A stretch of DNA of 64,000 nucleotides from Margaritifera margaritifera. Lineage: Eukaryota > Mollusca > Bivalvia > Unionida > Margaritiferidae. A model generated the notes under the pieces. That model saw only the letters and a program-made list of their open reading frames with translations, made no database searches and was not told the DNA's origin. Where the stretch lies: NCBI GenBank assembly GCA_029931535.1, contig JAQPZY010001555.1, positions 4,162,501 to 4,226,500 on the forward strand, in the 5' to 3' direction. The stretch's first letter is position 1. The number at the start of each line of letters is the position of its first letter. A program made the translations under genes and the position numbers. This document shows positions 53,844 through 64,000 of this stretch, one piece after another.

Positions 53844-54157
53844 TTTTTGATCCCAGGTTTAAGCAAAGCATTTAGCAGAATCGTAAAGCTCATCACCTAA
53901 GATGAGGCCTTTGTTAGGAAGATCGTCAACATGGTTGAGGTCTGTAATTTCAAAAGAACCTCATCGCAGATAAATTAGAGCTTTAATTTTGTCCGCCACT
54001 ACCCCACTACTTTAAAAAATAAACTAAAGCAGCTCCTGCAATCATCAGTATCAAAATAAAATGAGTGTTTATTTAATGATAAATATTGTAATTTGGCGTT
54101 TCTAAATGGCCATGTGTCATCTGATCGTCAGAGTAGAGAATCGTATGTGCAGATCTG

Positions 54158-54330
54158 ACTGTAAGACTGTCATCATTCGACTGTAGGACTGTCATCATCT
54201 GACTGTATGACTGTCATCATCTGACCGCAGGGCTGTCATCATCTGACTATGACTGTCATCATTCGACTGTATGATTGTCATCATCTGACCGTAGGACTGT
54301 CATCATCTGACCGTAGGACTGTCATCATCG
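54158..54330. repeat. 22-base minisatellite, about 8 copies
   Basis: Unit GACTGTCATCATCTGACCGT AG, in the older-element copy 2 at the position corresponding to 45005-45040 in copy 1. Confidence 0.85.
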
Positions 54331-54744
54331 TAATCCTTCTTCTCTACATAATTTGTATTCACTTTGTCTTCTTTTTGTCCTCTATAATTTCATATAGTTG
54401 ATGTATCTACATTAATAATACGTTTAATCCAAGTTTAAACGAGTATTTAGATTCTTTTAAAATTGTTGTTGTTTCCAGCAATACTAAAAAAAATGTTGTC
54501 ACTCTGTAACAAAAAGAAATCGTCATCACCAACATCATAGTCCATTTTCACTTTTGAAGCTGATATAAAGTCCTGGAATTTTGCCACAATGCTTTCTTTT
54601 CTGTGACGTAACTTTGCCGTCCTAAAACTAATATCTGTATTACTTTTGTACAAAGAGTCTTGAATACAGGAAGGAGAGTGTTTAACCAGCTTTTTTGTTT
54701 CCAACTTGCGTACCTACTGTATATACTCGTGTATAACCCGGGTC

Positions 54745-54925
54745 CAAATGCAAAAAAGATAGACCCTGATCTGCCGTCGCATAATGCGCCGGCAGATCAG
54801 GGTCTACGTTGTTTGTTCTACTGATTAGTCCTTCAAAACTGCATAGACCCAGATCTGCCGGCGCATAATGCGACGGCAGATCTGGGGCTATGCAGTTTGC
54901 AGTTGGTGTCGGATTACGGCGAGTA
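54745..54925. mobile_element. paired-hairpin foldback element, inverted relative to 50904
   Basis: Hairpin B-like (54757-54815: TAGACCCTGATCTGCCGTCG paired with its complement) comes first and hairpin A-like (54836-54899: AGACCCAGATCTGCCGGCGC and complement) second. Outer arms GTCCAAATGCAAA and TTTGCAGTTGGTG pair imperfectly. The internal arms are nearly perfect, so it is younger than the 30.6-kb copy. Confidence 0.75.
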
Positions 54926-56629
54926 TACGGTGATCAGATTACGTAACTCCTTTTAATTTGACTTAACCTTAGAATATATTCACCTGTCAATCCATTACTA
55001 TCATGCAGAAAGAAGTAAGTCCAACCAGTAGGTTCATCTTTGTCACAAAATCAACAGGCACCTGCTCCATAGTTATATTCAATAGCAGGCATAGTCTCCC
55101 AAAACCTTAATGTACAGTTTTATGTTCTTCTAGTCCGGTAGTTGTCCCGACCCCCCCCCCCCCCCCGGAGTTATCTCCAGTTCATGTTGTCGTGGAATTT
55201 TTAAATTGTTGCAGATTAAATTAATCGTATTGTTATCAATTTGAACTCATCGTCAACAGCTACATAGTATTTGCATTCAGACAGCAGTTTTCGCATTTGG
55301 AAATAAACATGAAACGTGTATACTGATTTGACTAATACCGGTAAATTATTGTCTCTTAAAATGCCGGTAGGAAATCTCGACAACCAGATGTTGCCATCCA
55401 CTCTGCCCAGTTTAGTTGACCCTGCCAAAATCCCCATATCGCACTGCACTCTGTATCTTTTCATATAATCATTATTGTCAAATTCTGATGTTGTAGCTAA
55501 TCAAAAATGTTTAAAGGCTGGTATGTGAAAAATTGAGATTCAATATAGTAAATTTGTATCTCGCTAAATTCATTTGCCATGCTAACATGATTAAAGAGGT
55601 TAACCAATTAAATGTATTTTAGCTGAATGTCAGGTTCAATGGCAAGGTTCAGTACTAGATTCTTTTTTGCATTCATGAGGTCCATTATTTAGACTGTAAA
55701 GAATTCATTTCAAACTTTTTTTTTTTCTTGTGCAAATACCCTGATTTATTTACTGATTTTTCATATTTCACAATGTAACTATTACTTCATTTCTTACTCT
55801 AATCTGTTCATTTACGACACATTAAAATGTTATTCTCGTTAATGTTACGCAGTCGTGACATCTCTGGTATACTGTATTTCGTTTTTCCACTTCCTCCATG
55901 AGTTTCGTTATTATATTTGTAACAGTTTACAAATGAGTGTGTGCTCTAATAATATGTGTACCATTTAATTATGTAATTTAATTTCAATTACTAACTAGAC
56001 GTCAAATGAAAGTTCAGGAAAAGTGTATCTTAATTTTATTTTATATTTACACACAGTTACAGGTGTACTGGATTTTATTTAATCCTGGAAAAACCTCTTC
56101 ACGTATCAACTGATTGTGGTTAATTTTGTGGTAATTCTTTGTAACAGAAGGGTTCAAGGCTTATTAAAAGGTATAAAATTATAGTTAAAGCTTTCATCTA
56201 GAACAGTATGCATAAGGTGATCGTGCACTTGACATGTTTTGCTGGACCTAATTACATAAAATTCGAGAGAAGTTTAAATGCCCCTCATCATTACATCAAC
56301 ATTTTGTGTTTTTGATTACCTTCCAGTTTGTTTAAAATCTCATAGATTAGCCTGTAGTCTTCCATGTATCTCTTGTTCAGCCCTTTTTGAGGTCTCGTGT
56401 GAATCAACTTTATGATTTTGAAGGTGATCGCTTTGTATTTCTACAGTAATTTTATTTTATTAACTTGGTAGGGCTTTGTCTACATTGTAGCTGCCTTATC
56501 AAGATTTACATCATTACCATTTTGATATATACTAATGATGTTTTTCCATGTACTCTATTTTTACCCCCTGGTTTCGTGATCAACTTAAATTCGCATGTCG
56601 TTCGTGTTATTCGTTCCTTTTAATTTCGA
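54926..56629. other. unassigned stretch
   Basis: A C19 run lies at 55149-55167. A minus ORF 55216-55464 (82 codons, MKRYRVQCDMGILAGSTKLG) is clean but shows no family match; it could be part of the older element. Nothing else was recognised. Confidence 0.35.
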
Positions 56630-56643
56630 TTGGGTTCCCAACC

Positions 56644-56683
<40 letters not shown>

Positions 56684-56841
56684 TTGCTGGTGACCCTAAA
56701 TTGGCCACCAACAAGCACCTCACGACCCTCAGGCTTATGATATGATTTAAATATTTCCTTCTGATGACCCCTTCGCGACCCCAATTGAGAACCCACCACG
56801 AACCTGATTTGGGTCGCGACCTGAGGTTGTGAACCTCTGGT
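56630..56841. mobile_element. hAT-like non-autonomous element
   Basis: The left end GGGTTCCCAACC and right end GGTTGTGAACCTCTGG are inverted relatives of the CAG(G)GGTTCCCAACC ends common in hAT elements. The interior has CGCGACCC blocks in opposite orientations (GACCCCTTCGCGACCCC and GGGTCGCGACC) and a T37 run next to the left end. No transposase. Confidence 0.5.
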
Positions 56842-58050
56842 TTATTCTATAATGCGCTTGTTTACTATCTGTATCACACGCTGGAAACTCATTATCTTTC
56901 AGAAATGCGAAGCTTGAATGCTCTTTAGCACTTCTATATTATGGACTCTTTTTTTCGTCATTTACGAGGGAGAGGTGTAATTTATTTAATAGCATACTTC
57001 TTTCCCCTGAGCAACCTGTATATTTTAAGGTTCTCTCTCATTTAAGATTTTCTTTAAAAGCATTGTGTATGTCATGTCCCTATATTTCACATCTCAGCCC
57101 AATAACATATTTGAGAATTTTTGTCAGAAGATATTTGTATCCATGTTATGCATATTAAACCTGTCAGCTAGGTCTGCCTATGACTGTTAATCCACGTTAC
57201 TAACATAAACTCTTTTTCAGGGAAATTTCTCTTCTCGCTTCGTTGTGAAATGTGTTTGGTAGACTGTTGTGTACTGTGTTGGTAGACTGTTGTGTAATGC
57301 TGTTGGTAGACTGTTCAGTTCAGAGTATTTTTACTTTCCTTTGTCCCGTTTATTTGGTTCCCCACAATTTATTGATATTTGTGTAAGCAACTGTACTTTC
57401 AAGATCGTAGTGAAGATCCCTTAAACATTGTTTTTCCTCTTACTCTGCAAAGTCCACCGTTGTTGATGCTACCCATCGTCACCCATTTAGCACGGTGTAA
57501 AAACATCCACATAATGCTTTTATACTTGATAAGTTGTTTCAAGGCCTTATCAAACTAACTGGACGACCGTCTAAAACAAATACGTTTTATTTAGTAAAAT
57601 GCAACAAATTTAATTCAGTCCTCTTAAACGTATTAATGACTTTCAGATTTTTGGTAAATTTGGCCACTGCTGTGGTTGATTTTAAACCTTTTACTTCATT
57701 TACTGAGTTACCATGTGTTGTTTAAATCGAAATTAATTTTTTATTTACAAAATTCTATTTCTGTTTTTTGATGAATCTTATGTAGACAGAGTTTCTATAG
57801 TTAGGAGATGTTCGAATTTATCCGAATACCAATATATGTATTTACAATAGGTATGGAATGAAAGAGCAGGACCAAAGTGAAATTAAAGCAGTAAGATCTT
57901 AAAAATACGTTCAATAAATGTACAGAAATTCAAATTCCCGTATTGGCATTTATATTACTGCTCCAAAATAAACCCTAGCCATGGACCACTCAAATTTGTG
58001 CTAATTAATAACTGTTCAAAATACAATCTTATTGATTGAGCACATTGCAA
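56842..58050. other. unassigned stretch
   Basis: No gene recognised; a short tandem block GTTGGTAGACTGTTGTGTA occurs three times near 57255-57320. Confidence 0.4.
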
Positions 58051-58054
58051 TCTC

Positions 58055-58119
58055 ATATATATATATATATATATAATATATAGTATATATATTATATATA
58101 TAGATATATATATATATAT

Positions 58120-58151
<32 letters not shown>
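58055..58151. repeat. AT and TG microsatellite
   Basis: (AT)n with interruptions from 58055 to 58120, then (TG)n to 58151. Overlapping ORFs encode only HTHTHT/IYIYIY. Confidence 0.9.
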
Positions 58152-58153
<2 letters not shown>

Positions 58154-58259
58154 CTCCAAAATAACATTCAAGCGAATATAATGTCGACTTCTTAATTTCA
58201 AACAAAAAAGAGATATCGTGCAATGTTTTAGCAAGGATGAGAAGATTAATAGATTGCAT

Positions 58260-61000
58260 TCAATGATGATAACATAGGGATAAATTACGTATTTGGTGTT
58301 GATAAATACACAAATCTATATGTGGATGACTTTACAGTACAATTCGAAGATGTGGTAAACATTGAACCTTCAATATTTAAGACTCGACAAAATCAGAAAT
58401 ATAATTTAAGACACAAAGGTCGGTTTAAACCAGTTGATTGATAACTCTGTATATGAAGTAGTTGTTTTATGATCATCCATAAGAAAGACAAATTGACATA
58501 AATCTGAGAATTATTTATACGTTTGAAGGGATTGACGAAATGCTGCAAATTGCTAAAAAGAAAAGTCCACTATGTTGAAGGATATCCTTTTGGCATGTTG
58601 GTGTGGCCTGAAGACAATTTTGTCAAACGAAACATATCCACTGGATGATTACTAGCTTATAAATGACTGACAAAAGAAAGGTATTTAAGACATCTTTCTA
58701 CCAATCCTGAAAGTTCAGTTGCTTACACAAATATCAATGAACTTATGTTAGAACAAAATCAAAACGGGACAAAAGGAAAATAACATACTTCTGAATTAAA
58801 TATAATGTTTAATTGGCTAACCTACCGACAACATTGTACAAGCAAGCTTAGAAAAACGATATTTTCCCTACGAGAAGGATCAGGATCTACGTTAGTTACG
58901 CGGAGGTATTGAATGACCAGTGACAGACAAGATAATTGTTTTGACATGCAAGCAATATGACTAAGATGACGATATACACAAAAAATTCTGACAGTGGCAC
59001 GTGTTTTTCCCAACTTACGCCTTGGACTCGTGGAACAAGAAATCGGGTATGGTGGACACAATGCGCTCTCAGACGAATCTTCAATGGAGAGAAAAAAGCC
59101 TGACCAAATTATACAGTTTGATGAGGGGAAGCAGAAAAATTAAAACAGAAAAGTTTAAAAGCGATTTGCTACGAAAGGAAAAATTATTCCAATGACTATT
59201 ACAGATTCATCAGGCAAAATAAGACTATATGTAGTGGATAAGGATTTAACCAGAACTACAAAGACTAGAATGTGAAAGTATTTAAACGTCAAAATGCACC
59301 CCGAGGAATGGATTGACGTTTTACCAAAGCTGGATGTTATACAGATAACAGTAGCAATCATTACACATCAATAGACATGCCTCCGGGTTGAAAGAGAAGC
59401 AAGAAAGGAAAACCTCAAGTCAAATGTATGGATGAATGTATTAGGTTATTTGACAACTGGTATATTTGAGAACTCCCTAAATTAAACATTGGCAACACAG
59501 TCAGAATTGTTCAATACAACAACAAGTAACCAACAACAACAATATTTTGCAAAGAAGCCACCTTTTGCCTAATTTTTAAACCGCGGAATATTCAAACATC
59601 AGGCAAAGTTAATATGTAGGTGATAAGTGTTGTTTACAAGCTGAAAAGTTTAAAAATGAGAAATATATTGATGGAATGTTTTAGGAAACAAGAAATATCT
59701 TCCATACGACCTAAAACAAGATGATATAGATGACAAAGGAGATAGATGACAAAAACATATGACATAGATGACCAAATAGATAGATGACCAAAACAAGATG
59801 ACATAGATGACAAATACATTAGATGAAAAAAAACAAGAATTAAGTTTAATCGATTGTTGAAAGACCCAAAAACGAACGTATTACGTAAAAAAAATGTGTA
59901 CTAGTGTGAACTGGAAAAGGAATATGATGAATTGATTTAAAACCTGTTGGGGAACCAGCATAATTATTTGCTAAATAATATAAATGAGGGAGGAAGCACG
60001 ATACATAGATACGCACTTATGAAGGAGCATGAACCAACATTGAGATAGATTTTTTTTTAAGGAAACGATTTTGTGGAGTGTATCAGATGTTCAAGGACGG
60101 AAAGTTGCAAAAACAGCACATATGCAACAAACGAAATTTTGGAGTTAAACAAAATGCACCACCTGGCATATCATTTTGAATTTGATAAAAAAAATAATAA
60201 AAAAAAAATAAAGAGGAGGGATGAATGAAAAAGAAAACACATCCAAAAACATCACAGTTTAAAACAACAAATGTTTTTTTTTTTTGTTACATATGAAAAA
60301 AGGCTAGAAAGCGGATTACAATGTAAGCAATGTCCTAGAATGGTTAAAAAAATTGACACCAGAGGAATAATATGAAAACAAGATAGCAATTCAAAACCTA
60401 TGATGCTGATTCCAGCCTACAGGTAGAATAAAGCTAACACAACAAATTAATTGTTAAAGATTACAAGCTGGTCTGCAATATTCTGAACAAGAATATAAGG
60501 GTTTCGAACATCACTTAGATGTGTTGGATTGCAATCTATGAGGGACATCTGTCAAATTCATTCAAAGAATGCTGTGGCCAGGGATTCACGCCAAATACTC
60601 ATTTAAACTATGGATTATTACAACTTAGAGGATTTAAAATGAAAAATTTGTCTTGTATAACTCAAGAAAAAAGTATAAAATAGAAATATTGATTGAGAAA
60701 ATGTTTGTTTGTAAATGCACGGAAGAGGATTAAACTTATGTGCATAGTTGCAATTAAGGATCAGAATTCTTACACAATTATAGATATTTATTTACAAAAG
60801 GAAGTGCATTTTTTCTTCTTCTAATATTGACGTTTGCTTAAAATACGAGCATATTTCTTGTAGAAATCATGTTTAAATTTATACCATTTATTTTGGCATG
60901 AGAATTATTTCTAAAGTATTTTGCACACAATGGGGGGGAAATTCTTAAATATTTGGTAACCAAGACTTGATATGTCTTTGTCGAAACAGAGTTTTAAAAA
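58260..61000 (+). pseudogene. decayed coding-like DNA, probably part of an older large element
   Basis: Several plus-strand blocks read as protein between stops: GYPFGMLVWPEDNFVKRN (near 58580), RLGLVEQEIGYGGHNALSDE (near 59020), KIIPMTITDSSGKIRLYVVD (near 59180) and MHPEEWIDVLPKLDVIQIT (near 59295). No family was recognised. The style, long Lys-rich frames broken by stops, matches the polymerase relic at 34-37.6 kb. Assignment to the same lineage is only a suggestion. Confidence 0.35.
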
Positions 61001-61337
61001 CAGCTAGCTATTATTTCCATGTTAAAAGTACGTGAAGCATCTGCCATTTCTGTTATCACAATGCATTTGTGCAATAATTAATGTGGCAATTTCATATTTA
61101 TCTATTGCGTAAACTTTCAATTTTTTTGAAAAAAAAAAAAAAAGGTTATATTTGGTATTATTAGTTTCTAATATAAAAATTTTTAAAAAAAAATAAGCAC
61201 AGTATTTTTTTTTTTTCATCCTGAAGCAACCCTCCAAATGTATATTACACATAAGGAAAGAAAAACCACCCAATGTCCTTAAAAGAAAATAAAAAAACAA
61301 AATGTGACATTATAAATTTCAATTTGTTAGTGGAAAG

Positions 61338-61688
61338 TCATTTCAACTCTTTAAGAGCACACATTAAGGCTTCATCTGTAAAAACTTTACTTTTTAAAGG
61401 TTTTGGATGAGACTTATTGAACTTTGATATGGAGGCAAGACACTTTGGCATATCAATTATACCATTATCTTTGGCGGAAATATTTTTTTTTATCGGACTA
61501 TAATTAAAACTAGTTAACAAGGACATCGAATAAAAAAGTTTGGGAGATAGCTTTACAGTAGGCTTGTGTCTCTCCCTGCAACCCTCACTAGAGAGCATCT
61601 CTGACAAGCCTACTGAACAGACAAAAATTAGTGTGAAAATAAGGTGTCCAGCTGATAAATTATGCATCACTATCCCCTCCAATCGCAA
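61338..61688 (-). CDS. hypothetical protein
   Basis: 116 codons on the minus strand, beginning in this frame at MRLEGIVMHNLSAGHLIFTL. It has a hydrophobic N-terminal stretch resembling a signal or membrane segment, then SPIKKNISAKDNGIID and MPKCLASISKFNKS. No family is recognised and it may be chance or part of a spliced or transposon gene. No poly(A) signal was located close by. Confidence 0.25.
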   Translation of the reverse strand: MRLEGIVMHNLSAGHLIFTLIFVCSVGLSEMLSSEGCRERHKPTVKLSPKLFYSMSLLTSFNYSPIKKNISAKDNGIIDMPKCLASISKFNKSHPKPLKSKVFTDEALMCALKELK

Positions 61689-61699
61689 TCTTATTTTCT

Positions 61700-62083
61700 G
61701 TTGTAGGAGTTTTCATGGCGTTGGAACACACACAAACGTCTGGGATGTTTGATTTTCTTGTTGAGCCGTATATATCAGTTCTCGAATCCTGTGTTACGTT
61801 TCTTGGACGTTAGCCATGCGATTTAAATTTGTTTTTATTGTTTACATTGGCCTATTTTGCGAGAGACATACTATATCCAGTGTCACACGTTTCTATGAGA
61901 GCGTACGCCAAATATCAATGATTAGATATATTAATTATTCTTCCATTATTTCGATACGCTAGTAAATACACATGACGTGTCATGTTTCTAGTTACGTTAG
62001 CCCGTACCGATCAAAATTAGTTATGTTTGTTTTATGTTGGTTAATGTTCTTGTTTTCAACACACTATCAGTAGATTAAGGGTG
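61700..62083. other. unassigned stretch next to the right Polinton
   Basis: Nothing recognised. Confidence 0.4.
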
Positions 62084-62237
62084 GGTGGGTACTGACGGAG
62101 CCAAAATTTTTTGATGGCACTATAGAGCCATGGATGGCGGCGGTGTGTTTTTTTATTGTTGGTGGGTACTGGGAGCCCAAAAATTTTTGATGGCACTATA
62201 GAGCCAAGATGGGCGGCGTGTGTTTTTTTAATGTTGT
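62084..62237. repeat. 77-base tandem duplication near the right Polinton end
   Basis: GGTGGGTACTG begins at 62084 and 62161; both copies contain TGATGGCACTATAGAGCCA. It may lie at the element edge or inside its terminal repeat. Confidence 0.75.
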
Positions 62238-62279
62238 GGGAGTTGTTTGAGTTTAGGATAAAAGAGGAGAGTTCGCTTT

Positions 62280-62310
62280 AGGATTCCAATGTTCTTTTTA
62301 TTGGAATCCT
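62280..62310. repeat. short hairpin
   Basis: AGGATTCCAAT (62280-62290) and ATTGGAATCCT (62300-62310), a perfect 11-base inverted repeat with a 9-base T-rich loop; could act as a terminator or origin-like structure. Confidence 0.6.
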
Positions 62311-62337
62311 CCTTCTCCTTCTCCTTTTTAACCGGTG

Positions 62338-62759
62338 AAGACGTGATTTTTTATATATATATTAAAATTTCCGACGTGAAGGAAAAAACATCCTTTTCAC
62401 CTAAAAGAAAACTACTTTTGATAAAAAAACCATTAGATCGATAGAAAGAGAGAGAAAGGTGATATTCATTATTTTTTTTTCAAATTCAATAAAAAAAATA
62501 GAGGGAAAAAAAAAGGTTTTTAAAACTTTTTTTTAGATCTGATAGAAAGAAAGAGAAAGGTGATATTCATTATTTTTGTTTTTTTTTTTTTCAAATTCAA
62601 TAAAAAACAACACAACGCCATTTTTTTTCAATAATTCACAAAATGGTTTTATTCAACAAGAACTATTCCAACATTATAAAACAATTCACAAAATGGTTTA
62701 TTCAACAAGAACTATTGCAACATTATAAAAAACTAACTATGTAACAAAGAAAATGTTTT
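62338..62759 (-). repeat. terminal and 3' flanking region of the right Polinton
   Basis: On the minus strand it resembles the left copy downstream of its protease: TTATTGAATTTGAAAA and TCTTTCTATC blocks (each duplicated here), then TATCAAAAGTAGTTTTCTTT. A block of about 51 bases containing AATAAA is tandemly duplicated at 62633-62733, giving two poly(A) signals (62648-62653 and 62697-62702) after the protease. No AT-hook ORF like 11469-11891 is seen here. Confidence 0.6.
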
Positions 62760-63340
62760 TCAAACAGGAACATATTTACAAGGTTGACAACGTTGGGAAG
62801 GTAAAGTAAATGTCAAACTTTCTACATGGACATCATCATTTTGATGTACATTACGATGGTGAGCTAAAGACAAGAGATAACCATAACGTTCACAAAACCA
62901 TTGTTGTACTTTAGCATCGTTTCGAACATAGTCACTATCAAAATAAGTCAATAAATGTTCTAAGGAATATCCAAGACTGCGTTGATGAAGATAATGAACA
63001 CAATATTGTCCACACACCATTGAATCTGATCCTTGTAGTCTCACATTATTGAATCGAGTCGAGACGGCATTTCTTCTCATAAACTCGATGATGTCTTTTT
63101 CCAAAGGAGGTAATCCATATGAATCAAAATATTCCACACCATTGTGATTGTTGGGAAAGTACACGCAATCCAATGGGTTCCTGGTAGATGACTGTCGTCA
63201 GACATTGAATGACATAGGCATGAACGTTTTTTGGTTTTCGATGAGGTAGTTCATCTTTAGCACATACCACAGGATTCCAAGAAAGAAAGTATTAGGAAAC
63301 GCCCGATTTCAATAAGTAAATGAAGTTCCCTGGTATCCAT
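62760..63340 (-). pseudogene. adenain-like protease, second Polinton copy, frameshifted
   Basis: The minus strand from ATG 63340 matches the protease at 10572-11138 but is 14 bases longer and out of phase in the N-terminal third. Extra bases around 63180-63215 and 63285 break the frame before and around the catalytic His block. From 63173 on, the frame is open to the stop at 62760 and keeps LQGSDS and CGQYC. The C-terminal half is over 90% alike by eye. It is therefore a recently decayed copy. Confidence 0.85.
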
Positions 63341-63349
63341 TTTTGTCCT

Positions 63350-63976
63350 TCAACAACAGAAAATATTGAGTCAGCAATGCACATCCTGACTTTATGTTGA
63401 AATTGTTCTGTCTTGTAATTCCAATGAATATTCACGTCGGATAGGTTCTGCACTCTGATGAATGAGTCCTTCGATTCCGTTTGAATTCTCCAGAGAAGGT
63501 CAATGGCCGGGAAAAGCAAAGAAAGAATTCTGTAAGACTTTATACCACTGGTTGTCAACAGTTGTTCATCGGAGAGTTGTTGTCCAGGCCGTTTCCAAAT
63601 ATTCCACGCCACACTCTATTGTTCTTCACTCTAGTCAACATCATACATTTCGTTCGTGTTGTATCTGACTGGGATGATCGTTTCGACATCCATAACATTG
63701 TTCTTTCATCAGACTGTTAATGATTGGACTCAATTCCTGAGCATTAACAGTAGTTCACTAACTGTTTTTCGTGTTCTGGCCATCGACCAAAACCATAAAT
63801 CAGGTAAACACAGGAACGGAATGGTTTTCTTCTTCTTTGTCTTCTTTTTTTTCTTCTATTTGAGGTACTTAATAAATGACTTCGTCATTATCATTATCCT
63901 TTGTGGTAGTTGGTGACTGGTGAATCACTTCACAAAATCCCTCATCTTTCTCGATAGGTTCTTCTACGTTCTGCAT
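63350..63976 (-). pseudogene. small Cys-rich protein gene, second Polinton copy, frameshifted
   Basis: Homologous to 9997-10561. ATG at 63976 (MQNVEEPIEKDEGFCEVIHQ), a stop in the acidic stretch near 63865, then CYGC..DHPSQ and the helical end in other frames. It runs up to 10 bases before the protease start, the same spacing as in the left copy. Confidence 0.75.
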
Positions 63977-63987
63977 CTTTTGGTCTT

Positions 63988-64000
63988 CTAATAGTCTACA
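63988..64000 (-). CDS. major capsid protein, last codons, second Polinton copy (cut by window edge)
   Basis: The minus strand reads V-D-Y-stop followed by GAAGA, matching the end of the left copy's capsid gene (L-D-Y-stop, 9972-9983). This shows the second element continues beyond the window. Confidence 0.6.

Noticed and set aside
58016..58234. ORF with HTHTHT and IYIYIY
   Set aside because: Product of TG and AT microsatellites.

Overview
The window looks like nuclear DNA of an invertebrate animal, probably a mollusc (bivalve-like; this is inference). It is AT-rich, intron-bearing and full of transposon debris, minisatellites and hairpin repeats. Both ends are occupied by copies of a Polinton/Maverick (adintovirus-like) element that point inward.

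Left element (1 to about 12.44 kb, plus strand, left end outside the window). It reads as a compact DNA-virus genome. From the left it carries two BIR-domain proteins, two F-box-like paralogues, a protein with Bcl-2 BH1/BH2-like motifs and a tail-anchored protein, which together look like a host-death-control cassette. The particle module follows: A32/FtsK-type packaging ATPase, two paralogous basic core-like proteins, a coiled-coil Lys-rich protein, a chromodomain integrase, a two-pass membrane protein, a penton-like minor capsid protein, a pVI/pX-like protein, a hexon-like major capsid protein, a Cys-rich small protein and an adenain-like protease. An AT-hook/polyQ ORF and an AT-rich terminal region close it. 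ATPase, major capsid, membrane protein and protease are intact. Five other genes carry a single in-frame stop, and the integrase and the Cys-rich gene are frameshifted, so this copy is decaying. No DNA polymerase gene lies inside the visible part.

Middle (12.4 to 62 kb). At 12.44-12.94 kb is a relic also found at 40.1-40.6 kb. At 12.94-15 kb lies a decayed tyrosine-recombinase retroelement (minus). At 16.52-19.33 kb is a mariner element split by a 1.48-kb solo LTR with a clear 5-bp target duplication. The mariner sits in the first of three related repeat units (about 16-25.3 kb) that end at the 3' end of the one well-supported host gene, a two-exon carotenoid cleavage oxygenase with a signal peptide (minus, 25.32-30.32 kb). 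From about 34 to 61 kb the DNA is mostly remains of a second, much older lineage of large elements: a protein-primed family-B DNA polymerase pseudogene (34-37.6 kb) and duplicated late-gene relics (43.2-44.5 and 52.6-53.8 kb). Between these are minisatellites, two tRNA-derived SINE-like sequences, paired-hairpin foldback elements and a hAT-like non-autonomous element.

Right element (about 62.08 to 64 kb, minus strand, continuing past the right edge). This is a second copy of the same Polinton family in the opposite orientation. Its protease and Cys-rich genes are broken by frameshifts, and the last codons of its capsid gene lie at the window edge.
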